From NCBI RefSeq assembly GCF_026914265.1, contig NC_069135.1, positions 35,411,756 to 35,475,755 on the forward strand: DNA of 64,000 bases, given 5' to 3'. Position 1 is the stretch's first letter, and each line of letters opens with the position of its first letter. The position numbers and the translations under genes are program-made. The notes beneath the pieces were generated by a model. That model saw only the letters and a list, made by a program, of their open reading frames with translations, searched no databases and was not told the origin of the DNA. Shown here in pieces: positions 23,587 through 34,196 of the stretch. The DNA is from Mya arenaria. Lineage: Eukaryota > Mollusca > Bivalvia > Myida > Myidae.

Positions 23587-25153
23587 ACGGTTACAATATT
23601 GTTATCAGTAATTAATATTTTCCATAAATGCATTATGTAGTAAGTAGCAAAAGGTGTATCACTCGTAATTCAAGTTTGTTATACATATGCATGTAGCTGT
23701 GTGGAGTTAGCTAAACATACGACATTTGACAATGGACATTCAAAAATGAAAGTTGTGCTGGCAAGACATTGGACACTGGACATTCAAAAATGAATGTCAT
23801 GCGGGCAAGACATTGGACATTGGGCTTTCAAAAATGAATGTCGTGCCAGCACGACATGGGGCATTGGACATTCAAAAGTGAAAGTCGTGCTGGCACGACA
23901 TTGGACATGATATTAAAAAAGAGTCGGTCATTTTGTGAACAGGTCGAAGTAAACCCCAGAGAATAAATTGTTGTCCAGCGCACGACTTTCATTTTTGAAT
24001 GACCAACGTGTCTGGCACGACATTCGTTTTTAAGTACATGTACCAAGCAATGTTGTGCACTTACAACGGAATGATGTGCACCTGATATTCTTCACAGCGT
24101 TACGGTGCTTAAAATCTATACATGAAGTGTACGTAGAGATTCTTGTTTTCAAGTAATGTAAAAGACATGATAGCATGGAATTTTTTCTTTATTGGCTCAG
24201 TGACTTAACATATTGAGTAAATTTATGCTGCATAAAAAGTTTTCCGATTGCATTCAAAATGTCTTATTGGTGGCCATATTGGATTTTGTCACCTCAAAGT
24301 TTGTCAGCACGAAATCATCAAAACTATCGGAGGGATTTAAATGAAAAAAATCGCAGTGGTGGTTAAACTAAAACTTCTAGCCCCGCACTAAAATTATGGC
24401 AAATCGGTTACTGCTTGCGGGAAACTTGGATCGCTAGCCTCGCCTGAACCTACAGTAGGTAGGTTTTTAACCCTTGTTGGTAAAACCTTAAGAATACAGC
24501 AGATTGATTATAGTTTGTGGGTTAACTAGGAACGCCAGCCCCGAATCTGAAAAAAAATCAACAGAAAATTGGTTTCTGCTTGTGGGTTATCTACGAACAT
24601 CTGCCTTTTCCCTTAAAATATCACCTGCCAAGAGTTTCCGCAGTTTGTTTATTATAATTGTTGTAATTTCACTTTTGTATGTCCAATGTCCAATGTCGCT
24701 GGCACGACATTCATTTTTGAAAGACCAATAGCCAAAATAGCAATGAATAATTCGGTTTCCAATGTTTAGTTTCTTTGTTTGTGTTCATTTTGTTTATAAA
24801 TGTTAAATCAAACGCTGACCGTGCTGTACTTTCTGAGTGTATTTTATTGTCAGTGACACTGTAAACAAAGTTCCTTAACTCATTTTGATGGGAAATTAAC
24901 CCAAGCACGTTGTGGGATGCAGAGCCATTAAGGTCTGATCGAATGAGACGTTTCTTTTGCTAATAATGTGAGATGACTGGCAAAATGTGAGAGATTTTTT
25001 TTAAGACTCAGAAAACCAGGAGATAGATCTAGTTATAAACACATGAGCTTGTGTTATAAAATTGATGAGCACACTTCCACAAACTGTTTTCGTCCTTTGG
25101 AATCAACACTTTAACAAAATATTTACCTTAGCTAGATTGGCAAATTAATGTGC
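23587..25153. repeat. Direct repeat R1 (1,567 bp)
   Basis: Matches R2 (32272-33838) with the same length, no indel noticed and only about three substitutions seen (near 23799, 24529 and 25072). Older, diverged versions lie at about 8170-8770, 15530-15860, 38020-38370 and 56562-57123, where they precede C1q genes, so R is the normal upstream flank of the C1q unit. No ORF of interest. The left part (23707-24030) is a hairpin-rich cluster listed separately. Confidence 0.9.
23707..24030. repeat. Cluster of alternating palindromes in R1
   Basis: Short palindromes alternate: GACATTCAAAAATGAATGTC (8-base stems) and ATGTCGTGCCAGCACGACAT (9-base stems), joined by GACATTGGACATTGG spacers, in about four irregular repeats of roughly 50 bases. 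An inverted single copy sits at 24678-24728. The same is present in R2 (32392-32716 and 33363-33413), and the single copy also at 56774-56824. Confidence 0.8.
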
Positions 25154-25691
25154 TGTAATAGTCCGCTTAAATCATGCTTTTAATATATATTAAAGTAACT
25201 TACATTTCATATTTCTGTCATCATTTCATGTGGCTCCTAGCTTTACATATCTGTAGCTTTACATGTTCTTTAGTATTAGTTTCGTGTTCGATGATATTAT
25301 TATGTCCCTTTCATGTTCTTATAAAATTATAAGATATTACATACAAAATATATATTTATTGTTAAAACTTATGAATCATTTTATATTCATTATAATTATA
25401 TTGTTTTGACAATGTTTATTTGTATGTATACTTAATACCCTATTAAATTGCAATCTGGGAGTTGAGCTAGTGAAGGGTTCCGAATCCTTGTATCACCATC
25501 TCGCTCCAAAAGACCAAAGAGGTTTTAAATCTCGCATTGGTTTAGTTATTACAGGTTGTAATTGATATTAAAGGGGGGTTGTAGCGAATAAAATAAAAAC
25601 TTTAAAAGAGTTTTATCTAGTCTAGTTTTCCTTTTCCTAGAGATTCAAACACACTTCCGTCCACACCTCAAGCCCGAAGAGCCCGGTTACA
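25154..25691 (+). repeat. LTR of the gypsy-type element
   Basis: Starts TGTAA at the point where R1 homology stops and ends TTACA one base before the primer-binding-site candidate. The 5-base ends are mutually inverted, as usual for LTRs. Confidence 0.7.
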
Positions 25692-26130
25692 TTGGTGCCG
25701 TGACCAGTCGGGTGACAAGACGAGGTACATGACGTGGACCAGATCATAGGAGGAAGGAAGTGTGTGTGAGGTAAATATATTCTCTTAGGAAAAGGATAAT
25801 TAAATTAATTAACTCAAAGGTTCAAGTTAAAAAAAAAAATGATACAAATGTTAACTAAAAATTAATGTAGTAGTGCTATTACTTGTTTAAAGTATACGAG
25901 TATCATTTCTAGAGGATTATTATATTCGGAATTGTCGAATATGCTTATTTACTTGAACCTTATGCCTTGAAAATATTATTGTTCACTAGGCTTCAGATAT
26001 TTGATTGAGAGGATTAAGAAAGGTGGTGTATTGTTACACAACATATATTATATTGAGAAATAGTACACATTGTTTATGGTAACTGGTTTTACTAGTACAG
26101 GTATTCAATCAAGCATAGTGATCTAGTTGA

Positions 26131-27480
26131 GTGATTATGGCATCAAATCATACTCCTGATAGGGCTGAAAACTTTGAGGATAGTATTGAAGTGGGCAGTA
26201 CAAATAAGAAAGAGGTGAGATTTGATACAGACTTTTTAAATTTGCCAAACAAGAGCGAAAATGTTTCTTTTGATAATGGTCGACGTTATGATGATAGTTT
26301 GTCAGGTAGAGATTTGCCTAATAGGTATTTTGAGAAACAGTATGAGTTGCCTCCAAGGACTTTAGAGAATAACACTAGACAAATTGACAGGAACATCTAT
26401 TATCCTTCTCATAATATGATGGGTACTAGCAGACCGTCTAAAGAAATTGAGCCTGATAAATTTGATGGGAAGGGTACAGAATGGCCTGATTATATTGTAC
26501 ATTTTGAAAGGGTTGCAAAGTGGAATAAATGGGAAATTCATCAAAAAGCTTGCATGCTGGCCATAAACTTGAGGGGGGAAGCCCAGAAACTTTTAAGTAC
26601 CATCAGAGACGATAGATTAAATGATTATGAGTATATCAAAGCTAGACTGGAGCAAAGATTCTGTCCTAATGAAAGAGGTTTGGCCTATAGGTGTGAATTC
26701 AGGAATAGGAAACGAAATAGGAATGAATCCGTTTCAGATTTTGGGTTCGAAGTTAGAAGATTGGGGCAAAGGGCTTTTCCTTACATGGACCATAGATCTT
26801 TGGAAACGTGTTTAGTGGATCAATACATTAATGGATTGGAACATTTTGAATTACAAAAACAAGTACAATTTGGCCATCCAAAATCCTTAGATGAAGCAAT
26901 AAGCTTAGCTACTGAGTATTGTGCGTTGTGTGGTTCACTGGACAAAATAAGGAAACCCACTGAGGTTCAGTCAGAACAAGTTTCATCACTTCGTTCTTCA
27001 TCTCTAGGTCCATACTGTACACTAGTAGATATGCAAGAGGCCATGACCAATATTATAGATCAAAAGTTAGGACCATTGTTGGAAGAGAAATTAAAAGTTT
27101 TGGCAGACAGTAGGCAACAAAATAGGGGTGATTATTTTGATGGTAGGCAACAGAAGAGAAGTGATTATTTTGATAGTAGACAGCAGAATAGGGGTGATTA
27201 TTTTGATGGTAGGCAACAGAATAGGGGTGATTATTTTGATAGTAGGCAACAGAATAGGGGTGATTATTTTGATAGTAGGCAACAGAATAGGGGAGATTAT
27301 TTTGATGGTAGGCAACAGAATAGGGGTGATGGACAAATTCAAAGAGGTCGAGGCCGTGGTTATAACAGTTACAGACAAGATAGTTATAAGAATCAGAAAC
27401 AAATTATTTGCTCAAATTGTGGGGAATACTCTCATGTCGAATCAAGATGTCCCAAATCAAGACATAATCAGGAAAACTAA
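26131..27480 (+). CDS. gag-like ORF of the gypsy-type element
   Basis: A 449-residue ORF. The central part resembles retroelement capsid (W..Y...F......W, then L.G.A...L, and R...E). Near 320-400 an 11-residue repeat RQQNRGDYFDG occurs about seven times. The end is basic (RGRGRGYNSYR) and carries one CCHC zinc knuckle (CSNCGEYSHVESRC). It is a structural protein of a retroelement. Confidence 0.85.
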   Translation: MIMASNHTPDRAENFEDSIEVGSTNKKEVRFDTDFLNLPNKSENVSFDNGRRYDDSLSGRDLPNRYFEKQYELPPRTLENNTRQIDRNIYYPSHNMMGTSRPSKEIEPDKFDGKGTEWPDYIVHFERVAKWNKWEIHQKACMLAINLRGEAQKLLSTIRDDRLNDYEYIKARLEQRFCPNERGLAYRCEFRNRKRNRNESVSDFGFEVRRLGQRAFPYMDHRSLETCLVDQYINGLEHFELQKQVQFGHPKSLDEAISLATEYCALCGSLDKIRKPTEVQSEQVSSLRSSSLGPYCTLVDMQEAMTNIIDQKLGPLLEEKLKVLADSRQQNRGDYFDGRQQKRSDYFDSRQQNRGDYFDGRQQNRGDYFDSRQQNRGDYFDSRQQNRGDYFDGRQQNRGDGQIQRGRGRGYNSYRQDSYKNQKQIICSNCGEYSHVESRCPKSRHNQEN

Positions 27481-27506
27481 CAAGGACCAAGTTAGAGGCC
27501 GAAAAC

Positions 27507-30500
27507 ATGGTCCTTGTTGACAAAAGGCCAACAGAAAACGAGATATTAGAGAATATCGGGGTAGTGGTAGACAGATTTGTTTCAAAAGCTAGCATAACAT
27601 TGATGACACCTGAACCTAAAACTTATGTTGCATCAAAACCTGATATTGCTTATGTGCCTAGTGGTAAAGGGGGTGATATGGGAGGTTCTGAAATTTCCAG
27701 GATAGAGGAGACTACTAGGGAGCAAGTGGAAGAAGTGGATCCTGTTAAGGAAGGGGTCAAGGTCATAGAGGAATCTATTCATGTTAAGGAAGGGGACAGA
27801 AAGGTTCACTTGGGAATGGATTCAGTAAAGTCATGTTGCTATGTGAGAGCTTCATTTGATCATTGTGTGAAAGGAAGTGTGCTAGTTGATACAGGAAGTA
27901 ACGTTTCCCTTTTGAACAAATGTAGATATGATGCTTTGACAGACAAACCTCCATTAGAGCCTCCTGATAGGACATTAGTTGCAGCAAATGGGGATCAGAT
28001 AGAACTTATAGGAAAATGTAGAATGACATTTCAGATTGAGCATATTTCTTTTGAGCATGAGTTTATAATAGCAAATTTGGCTGAATCATATGGGATTTTA
28101 GGTATGGATTTTCTTGAGGCTCAGAATGCTAGTGTTAAGATTGCTAAGAAAATGCTTAAAACCAAATTAGGCAAGGTTAAGTTGCATAAAGATCAATCTT
28201 CAATTTGTGCAAGAATTCATGCTGCAGAATCAGTTAAAATCCCTGCAAAATCAGAAATGTACATTCCTGCATATGTTAATGGCAACTGTGAAGCAAAGGT
28301 TGGCATACTTGAACCCACACATAGTCATGTTAAAGATGGTTTGTTCATTGCAAGGTCTTTGATTAGAAACGAAGAAAGTCATGTGATTCTTTCAGTCATA
28401 AACATGACTGATAATGCAGTTAGTTTGAAGAGTGACACTATTTTGGGTAGAGTTTGTGCAGTTGAGGCTGTCCAGAGAGAAATTGTGTCTGATAATTCTT
28501 GCAATGATTTAGAAAACACTTCATTGCCAGAACATTTGCAACCAGTTCTTGAGGGCATGTCACCAGATTTAAGCTCAGATCAATTACGAAAAGTTAAGCA
28601 TTTACTTAAACAATATGAGGATGCTTTCTTAGGTCCAGATGGTAAATTAGGTCAAACTGAGATAGTTGAACATTTCATCAACACTGGGGATGCAAAGCCT
28701 GTACAATGTAAAACTAGAAGAGTGCCTATACATTTGCAAGATACAGTTGATAGAGAATTGGACAAGATGTTGGATAATGGTGTTATTGAGCCTTGTCATA
28801 GTCCATGGGCTTCGGGTATATGTCTAGTCAAGAAAAAGGATAACACTATTAGATTTTGTGTAGATTTGAGAGGTCTTAACTCTGTAACTGTTTTTGATGC
28901 ATATCCCTTACCGAGAATAGATCAGACATTGGATCAGCTGTCAAATAGTTACTATTACCATAGCTTAGATCTAGCAAGTGGATACTGGCAATTAAAGTTA
29001 AACAAGTTTGATGCTCCAAAAACAGCCTTTAGAATTCCAGGAAGAGGGCAATTTATGTTCAAAGTTTGTCCAATGGGCCTCAAAAATGCTCCTGCGAGTT
29101 TTGAAAGAATGGTTGAACATATTTTAGCAGGATTGCACTATGAAAAATGTTTGGTGTACTTGGATGATGTTTGTATTTTGGGGAAAACTTTTGATGAGGC
29201 ATTAGAGAATTTGAGACTTGTTTTGGAGAGATTTAAGATGGCAAATCTTAAATTAAAACCTAGTAAATGTAAACTTTTTAGAACAGAGCTTGTTTTTCTA
29301 GGCCATTTGGTGTCTAAAAAGGGAATTACATGTGATCCACAGAAAATAAGTGCTGTTAAAGATTGGCCATGTCCACAAAATAAGCAGGAAGTGAGGTCAT
29401 TTATAGGAATTTGCGGGTACTATCGGAAGATGATTCCTGATTTTTCGGAAATTTCTCTTCCATTGACTAGGTTAACCAAGAAAAATTGCAAATTTAAATG
29501 GGGTGAGGCTGAACAAGTGGCATTTGAGCAATTAAAGCAATGTCTGATTAATGCACCAATACTTGGGTACCCTGATGAGAAAGGAGGTGATTTTATACTA
29601 GATACAGATGCAAGTTTAGATACAATTTCTGGGGTATTATCACAAATGCAAAATGGGGAAGAGAGAGTTTTGGCTTATGGTAGTAAAACACTAAATGCTG
29701 CCCAGCAAAATTACTGTACCACAAAAAGAGAGTTATTAGCAGTGATTCATTTTGTGCAGATATATAAACACTGTTTGTTGGGAAGGAAGTTCATTGTTAG
29801 GACAGATCACAAGAGCTTGTCATATTTGGGGAGTTTTAAGGAACCTGAAGGTCTCCTAGCAAGATGGATCAATATTCTTGGGGCATACGAATATGAAATC
29901 GTATACAGGGAAGGTTCAAAACACCAAAATGCGGATAGTCTAACTAGGATAGTAAAAAGGCCATGCACATTTGGCAAGTGTAGCGATTGTAGCAAAGGAA
30001 ACCAAACATTTGACAAGAATAGATTAGAAAACAGTGGGGTGAATTTCACAAATATAATATCAGATATGGGGAAAGGGGATACAGACGTAAATGTAGATTT
30101 AACAGATAAATGCATGCCTAACTGGATAACAAATTGGTCAACTGATCAAATACATAAGCTACAAAGTTCAGACAAAGTCATTTCCGAAATTTTGCATTTA
30201 AAATCTGTTCATCAGGGTAAACCTGAAAGGTCGGAGTTGACTTTTCCCGAGCCGAATGTTGTCAAGCTGTGGCATTGCTGGGAGATGTTGGTTATCGAGA
30301 ATTCTGTGTTGTATTACAGGCATGTTGAATCTTCCGGGAATTCTGTACTTGTTCTTGTTGCTCCACAGGAGATTAGAAACATTATTTTCACTGAATTACA
30401 TTCACAAAGATATGCTGGGCACTTAGGAAGGGACAGAACTCTTGAAGCCATTAAGCGCCGCTTTTTCTGGCCGGGAATGAATGATGATGTTGCTCTGTGG

Positions 30501-31634
30501 ATTAAACAATGTGATTTCTGTGCTCGTGGCAAGCCTGGCCCAGGGTTAGGGAAACATGAACTTTCACAAATAAAACCCACTCGAGTAATGCAGATTTTCG
30601 CACTTGACATAGTAGGTCCCTTAAAACAAAGCAAAAATGGGAACGAGTATATTCTGGTTTGTGGAGACTATTTTAGTAAATGGAAAATGGCTTTTGCAAT
30701 GCCAAATCAGACTGCATTCACAGTAGCAGACATCTTGGTTACTCAGGTGTTCTTGTTATTTGGTTTTCCTTCTCAGATACACACTGATCAGGGCAGGAAC
30801 TTTGAATCTAGGCTATTTTCCTCCTTGTGTGAACTCGTGGGCAGTGAAAAGACTCGAACGTGTGCTTACAATCCGAAGTCTGATGGCATGATTGAACGGT
30901 GTAACCGTACGGTGATTTCAATGTTGAAGATGTTTGTTAATGAAAATCAGGATGACTGGGATGATCATCTTCCCTATGTTATGGCTGCCTATCGTGCTAC
31001 ACAGCATAGCAGTACTGGTTGCACTCCGAACAAAGTCATGTTAGGCCGAGATATAGATCTGCCCATTGATGTAATGGTTGGTCCGCCACCTGGTGCCCCT
31101 GAAACAGAATGTATATCTGAATATGTGGAATGGGTAAAATTGGCAATTGGTAACGGTTATCAAATTGCTTATGAAAATCTAGGCATTTCGGCAAAGCGCC
31201 AGAAGAAATACTATGATAGGGGTTTAAAACCTCGAGAATTTGAAACAGGTGATTGGGTGTGGAGATGGTATCCTCCCATTGCAAATCAGAAACTGGGATT
31301 GGGCTGGACAGGACCGTTTTTGGTAGTAGAAAAGTTGACATATCTCACTTACAAAATTCAATTGAGTCAGGACGGTGCCATTAAAGTCTGCCATGTTGAT
31401 CACTTGAAGCAGTATATTGGTAAACCAAGAGTTAGTTGGCTGGATGTGTTGTCTGATGAATCACAAAATGATCATGACAACCCAGATTTGAATACTTTGC
31501 CACATGAATCATGGAATGATAGCGATAACCCAGGTTCGAATCCTATGTCACATGACCAGGGGTATGCAGTTCCAATTGTTCCCAGTTCTAGAAGGGCGAG
31601 GACTGTGATTCCTCGGAAGGTTATAGACTTGTAA
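27507..31634 (+). CDS. pol-like ORF of the gypsy-type element
   Basis: A 1,375-residue ORF in a frame different from gag. Visible motifs: protease DTGSN (about residue 128), reverse transcriptase YLDD (about 551), RNase H DTDAS (about 696), integrase HHCC zinc finger (H..H, C..C; about 965-1010), integrase core D (ALDIVGP), D (HTDQGRNF) and E (MIERCNR), and a C-terminal GPF-type module (WTGPFLV). The order RT-RNase H-integrase places it in Ty3/gypsy. The ORF looks whole. Confidence 0.92.
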   Translation: MVLVDKRPTENEILENIGVVVDRFVSKASITLMTPEPKTYVASKPDIAYVPSGKGGDMGGSEISRIEETTREQVEEVDPVKEGVKVIEESIHVKEGDRKVHLGMDSVKSCCYVRASFDHCVKGSVLVDTGSNVSLLNKCRYDALTDKPPLEPPDRTLVAANGDQIELIGKCRMTFQIEHISFEHEFIIANLAESYGILGMDFLEAQNASVKIAKKMLKTKLGKVKLHKDQSSICARIHAAESVKIPAKSEMYIPAYVNGNCEAKVGILEPTHSHVKDGLFIARSLIRNEESHVILSVINMTDNAVSLKSDTILGRVCAVEAVQREIVSDNSCNDLENTSLPEHLQPVLEGMSPDLSSDQLRKVKHLLKQYEDAFLGPDGKLGQTEIVEHFINTGDAKPVQCKTRRVPIHLQDTVDRELDKMLDNGVIEPCHSPWASGICLVKKKDNTIRFCVDLRGLNSVTVFDAYPLPRIDQTLDQLSNSYYYHSLDLASGYWQLKLNKFDAPKTAFRIPGRGQFMFKVCPMGLKNAPASFERMVEHILAGLHYEKCLVYLDDVCILGKTFDEALENLRLVLERFKMANLKLKPSKCKLFRTELVFLGHLVSKKGITCDPQKISAVKDWPCPQNKQEVRSFIGICGYYRKMIPDFSEISLPLTRLTKKNCKFKWGEAEQVAFEQLKQCLINAPILGYPDEKGGDFILDTDASLDTISGVLSQMQNGEERVLAYGSKTLNAAQQNYCTTKRELLAVIHFVQIYKHCLLGRKFIVRTDHKSLSYLGSFKEPEGLLARWINILGAYEYEIVYREGSKHQNADSLTRIVKRPCTFGKCSDCSKGNQTFDKNRLENSGVNFTNIISDMGKGDTDVNVDLTDKCMPNWITNWSTDQIHKLQSSDKVISEILHLKSVHQGKPERSELTFPEPNVVKLWHCWEMLVIENSVLYYRHVESSGNSVLVLVAPQEIRNIIFTELHSQRYAGHLGRDRTLEAIKRRFFWPGMNDDVALWIKQCDFCARGKPGPGLGKHELSQIKPTRVMQIFALDIVGPLKQSKNGNEYILVCGDYFSKWKMAFAMPNQTAFTVADILVTQVFLLFGFPSQIHTDQGRNFESRLFSSLCELVGSEKTRTCAYNPKSDGMIERCNRTVISMLKMFVNENQDDWDDHLPYVMAAYRATQHSSTGCTPNKVMLGRDIDLPIDVMVGPPPGAPETECISEYVEWVKLAIGNGYQIAYENLGISAKRQKKYYDRGLKPREFETGDWVWRWYPPIANQKLGLGWTGPFLVVEKLTYLTYKIQLSQDGAIKVCHVDHLKQYIGKPRVSWLDVLSDESQNDHDNPDLNTLPHESWNDSDNPGSNPMSHDQGYAVPIVPSSRRARTVIPRKVIDL

Positions 31635-31974
31635 TCTGGAAAAAAAGAGGAAAGTTCTGTTAAAATAAAAAGGATGTGTTCTATGTGTAAATAATGGGAT
31701 AAAAAGAATATTTTGCATACATATTTATACATATATATGTGTTTGTGTGTAAAACATGTAAAGCATGTATAATAGTACACTATTAAACTTAAACAAATGC
31801 ATCATTAAATAGTATATATATGCATTTTTGGTTTAATGTAATTTTTTGTTTTAAAATATGTGATGGTTACAATTTGTTTAAAACAAATATTATTAAACAT
31901 ATTATAATACCACTTTTGTGTATTTTGTGTATTTTTATTATTATATATGTCAATATATATAACTTCAGTAAGAA
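31635..31974. other. AT-rich stretch after pol
   Basis: No gene is seen. No copy of the LTR at 25154-25691 is recognised here. Confidence 0.5.
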
Positions 31975-32325
31975 ATGGCGATGAGCGGTAAGCGGCAGGT
32001 TTTTCCGGCGAACGGAAATTATGCGTGTCCAGTTCCTGGCTGTAGCGAGAAGAAAGAATTTCCTTCGCTACCCCAATATACGAAACACTGGAACCGGATG
32101 CATCGGCCATTCTTGCAGGTGTTTATTTGTAAGATGTGCAACAAGAAGTTTAGTACTTCAACTGCTGCTAGAAAACACATCAGGAACACTTTATGTGAAC
32201 ATTTTGAAAAAGATCTCAAAATTAACCACCAATACATACCTCCAATGGGCGTTACGAAACCAATCCCTCCAACGGTTACAATATTGTTATCAGTAATTAA
32301 TATTTTCCATAAATGCATTATGTAG
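31975..32325 (+). CDS. Small C2H2 zinc-finger ORF, 3' part replaced by repeat R2
   Basis: The ORF codes 116 residues with two zinc-finger-like units: CPVPGC...H....H (residues about 18-43) and CKMCNKKF...H with a later H (about 52-74). Base composition is richer in GC than its surroundings over 31975-32200. From 32272 on the frame runs into R2, so the last 18 residues are repeat DNA and the true 3' end is missing. It is either the 5' exon of a truncated host gene or a piece of a multicopy element. No upstream exon was recognised. A CAG/GTG at about 32119 could be a splice junction. Confidence 0.45.
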   Translation: MAMSGKRQVFPANGNYACPVPGCSEKKEFPSLPQYTKHWNRMHRPFLQVFICKMCNKKFSTSTAARKHIRNTLCEHFEKDLKINHQYIPPMGVTKPIPPTVTILLSVINIFHKCIM

Positions 32326-33838
32326 TAAGTAGCAAAAGGTGTATCACTCGTAATTCAAGTTTGTTATACATATGCATGTAGCTGTGTGGAGTTAGCTAAA
32401 CATACGACATTTGACAATGGACATTCAAAAATGAAAGTTGTGCTGGCAAGACATTGGACACTGGACATTCAAAAATGAATGTCATCCGGGCAAGACATTG
32501 GACATTGGGCTTTCAAAAATGAATGTCGTGCCAGCACGACATGGGGCATTGGACATTCAAAAGTGAAAGTCGTGCTGGCACGACATTGGACATGATATTA
32601 AAAAAGAGTCGGTCATTTTGTGAACAGGTCGAAGTAAACCCCAGAGAATAAATTGTTGTCCAGCGCACGACTTTCATTTTTGAATGACCAACGTGTCTGG
32701 CACGACATTCGTTTTTAAGTACATGTACCAAGCAATGTTGTGCACTTACAACGGAATGATGTGCACCTGATATTCTTCACAGCGTTACGGTGCTTAAAAT
32801 CTATACATGAAGTGTACGTAGAGATTCTTGTTTTCAAGTAATGTAAAAGACATGATAGCATGGAATTTTTTCTTTATTGGCTCAGTGACTTAACATATTG
32901 AGTAAATTTATGCTGCATAAAAAGTTTTCCGATTGCATTCAAAATGTCTTATTGGTGGCCATATTGGATTTTGTCACCTCAAAGTTTGTCAGCACGAAAT
33001 CATCAAAACTATCGGAGGGATTTAAATGAAAAAAATCGCAGTGGTGGTTAAACTAAAACTTCTAGCCCCGCACTAAAATTATGGCAAATCGGTTACTGCT
33101 TGCGGGAAACTTGGATCGCTAGCCTCGCCTGAACCTACAGTAGGTAGGTTTTTAACCCTTGTTGGTAAAACCTTAAGAATACAGCAGATTGATTATAGTT
33201 TGTGGGTTAACTAGGAACGCAAGCCCCGAATCTGAAAAAAAATCAACAGAAAATTGGTTTCTGCTTGTGGGTTATCTACGAACATCTGCCTTTTCCCTTA
33301 AAATATCACCTGCCAAGAGTTTCCGCAGTTTGTTTATTATAATTGTTGTAATTTCACTTTTGTATGTCCAATGTCCAATGTCGCTGGCACGACATTCATT
33401 TTTGAAAGACCAATAGCCAAAATAGCAATGAATAATTCGGTTTCCAATGTTTAGTTTCTTTGTTTGTGTTCATTTTGTTTATAAATGTTAAATCAAACGC
33501 TGACCGTGCTGTACTTTCTGAGTGTATTTTATTGTCAGTGACACTGTAAACAAAGTTCCTTAACTCATTTTGATGGGAAATTAACCCAAGCACGTTGTGG
33601 GATGCAGAGCCATTAAGGTCTGATCGAATGAGACGTTTCTTTTGCTAATAATGTGAGATGACTGGCAAAATGTGAGAGATTTTTTTTAAGACTCAGAAAA
33701 CCAGGAGATAGATCTAGTTATAAACACATGAGCTTGTGTTATAAAATTGATGAGCACACTTTCACAAACTGTTTTCGTCCTTTGGAATCAACACTTTAAC
33801 AAAATATTTACCTTAGCTAGATTGGCAAATTAATGTGC
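32272..33838. repeat. Direct repeat R2 (1,567 bp)
   Basis: A near-identical copy of R1. Unlike R1, its right edge runs on without a break into the C1q D upstream flank (AAAGATTCCTGGCAAAATAA), the same junction as upstream of copy G (57124). R2 is therefore the native arrangement. Confidence 0.9.
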
Positions 33839-34196
33839 AAAGATTCCTGGCAAAATAAGCAAAATACCCGCACACGAAGAGAAGAGGCCCGGTAAGTTGA
33901 ATTTAGATATCTGCATCGAGTCGTTTTTGAATATCAAGCTTTTATATTTTTTGAGCAAACTTAAATGAACAATTTATTAAAGTGATGGTCTCTGCGTATA
34001 TCATGTCAGTAACACTATCATTTACTTGTCTAAAGCTGAAAAAAGACCTGTTCAAGAGCTAAAATGTTTGGCTCATGTACAACTCAGTTCTTAAATGCGG
34101 CACTTCCTGCTATGTATGGGCCTCAGCTTATGTGCTCAGGAAGACAACTCGGAACTTTATAACCGGCAGTCGCTCTGTATCTTGAAAGGAGAAAAC
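33839..34196 (+). promoter_or_regulatory. Immediate upstream region of C1q copy D
   Basis: Almost identical to 57124-57483 before copy G. It holds GGGCCTCAG about 75 bases before the ATG and the CCGGCAGTCGCTCTGTATCT block also found before copies C and E. It probably contains the promoter and 5' UTR. Confidence 0.4.

Larger units (their letters stand above)
25154..31634 (+). mobile_element. Ty3/gypsy-type LTR retroelement
   Basis: Parts in order: an LTR of 538 bp (25154-25691, TGTAA...TTACA), a primer-binding-site candidate TGGTGCCGTGACC from 25693, a gag ORF and a pol ORF with protease, reverse transcriptase, RNase H and integrase in the order typical of Metaviridae. A purine-rich tract follows pol near 31638. 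A second LTR was not recognised in the window, so the right end is uncertain. Both ORFs are long and open and the element looks young, but its age cannot be dated without a second LTR. It begins exactly where repeat R1 ends. Confidence 0.9.

Noticed and set aside
23828-24046. 72-residue minus-strand ORF occurring twice (also at 32513)
   Set aside because: It is duplicated because R is duplicated, crosses the hairpin cluster and shows no domain.
27091-27402. Ile-rich repeat ORFs on either strand over the gag repeats
   Set aside because: Shadow frames of the gag tandem repeat.
23587-33838. R1 and R2 taken as the LTRs of the gypsy-type element
   Set aside because: R continues into C1q flanks without a boundary upstream of copies D and G, lacks TG...CA ends, and the primer-binding-site candidate is not next to it. 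A 538-bp LTR with inverted TGTAA/TTACA ends fits better.
34095-34196. Upstream in-frame ATG extending copy D (and 57382 for copy G) by 34 residues
   Set aside because: The extension precedes a good signal peptide start, is not open in copies C and E, and covers the likely 5' UTR.
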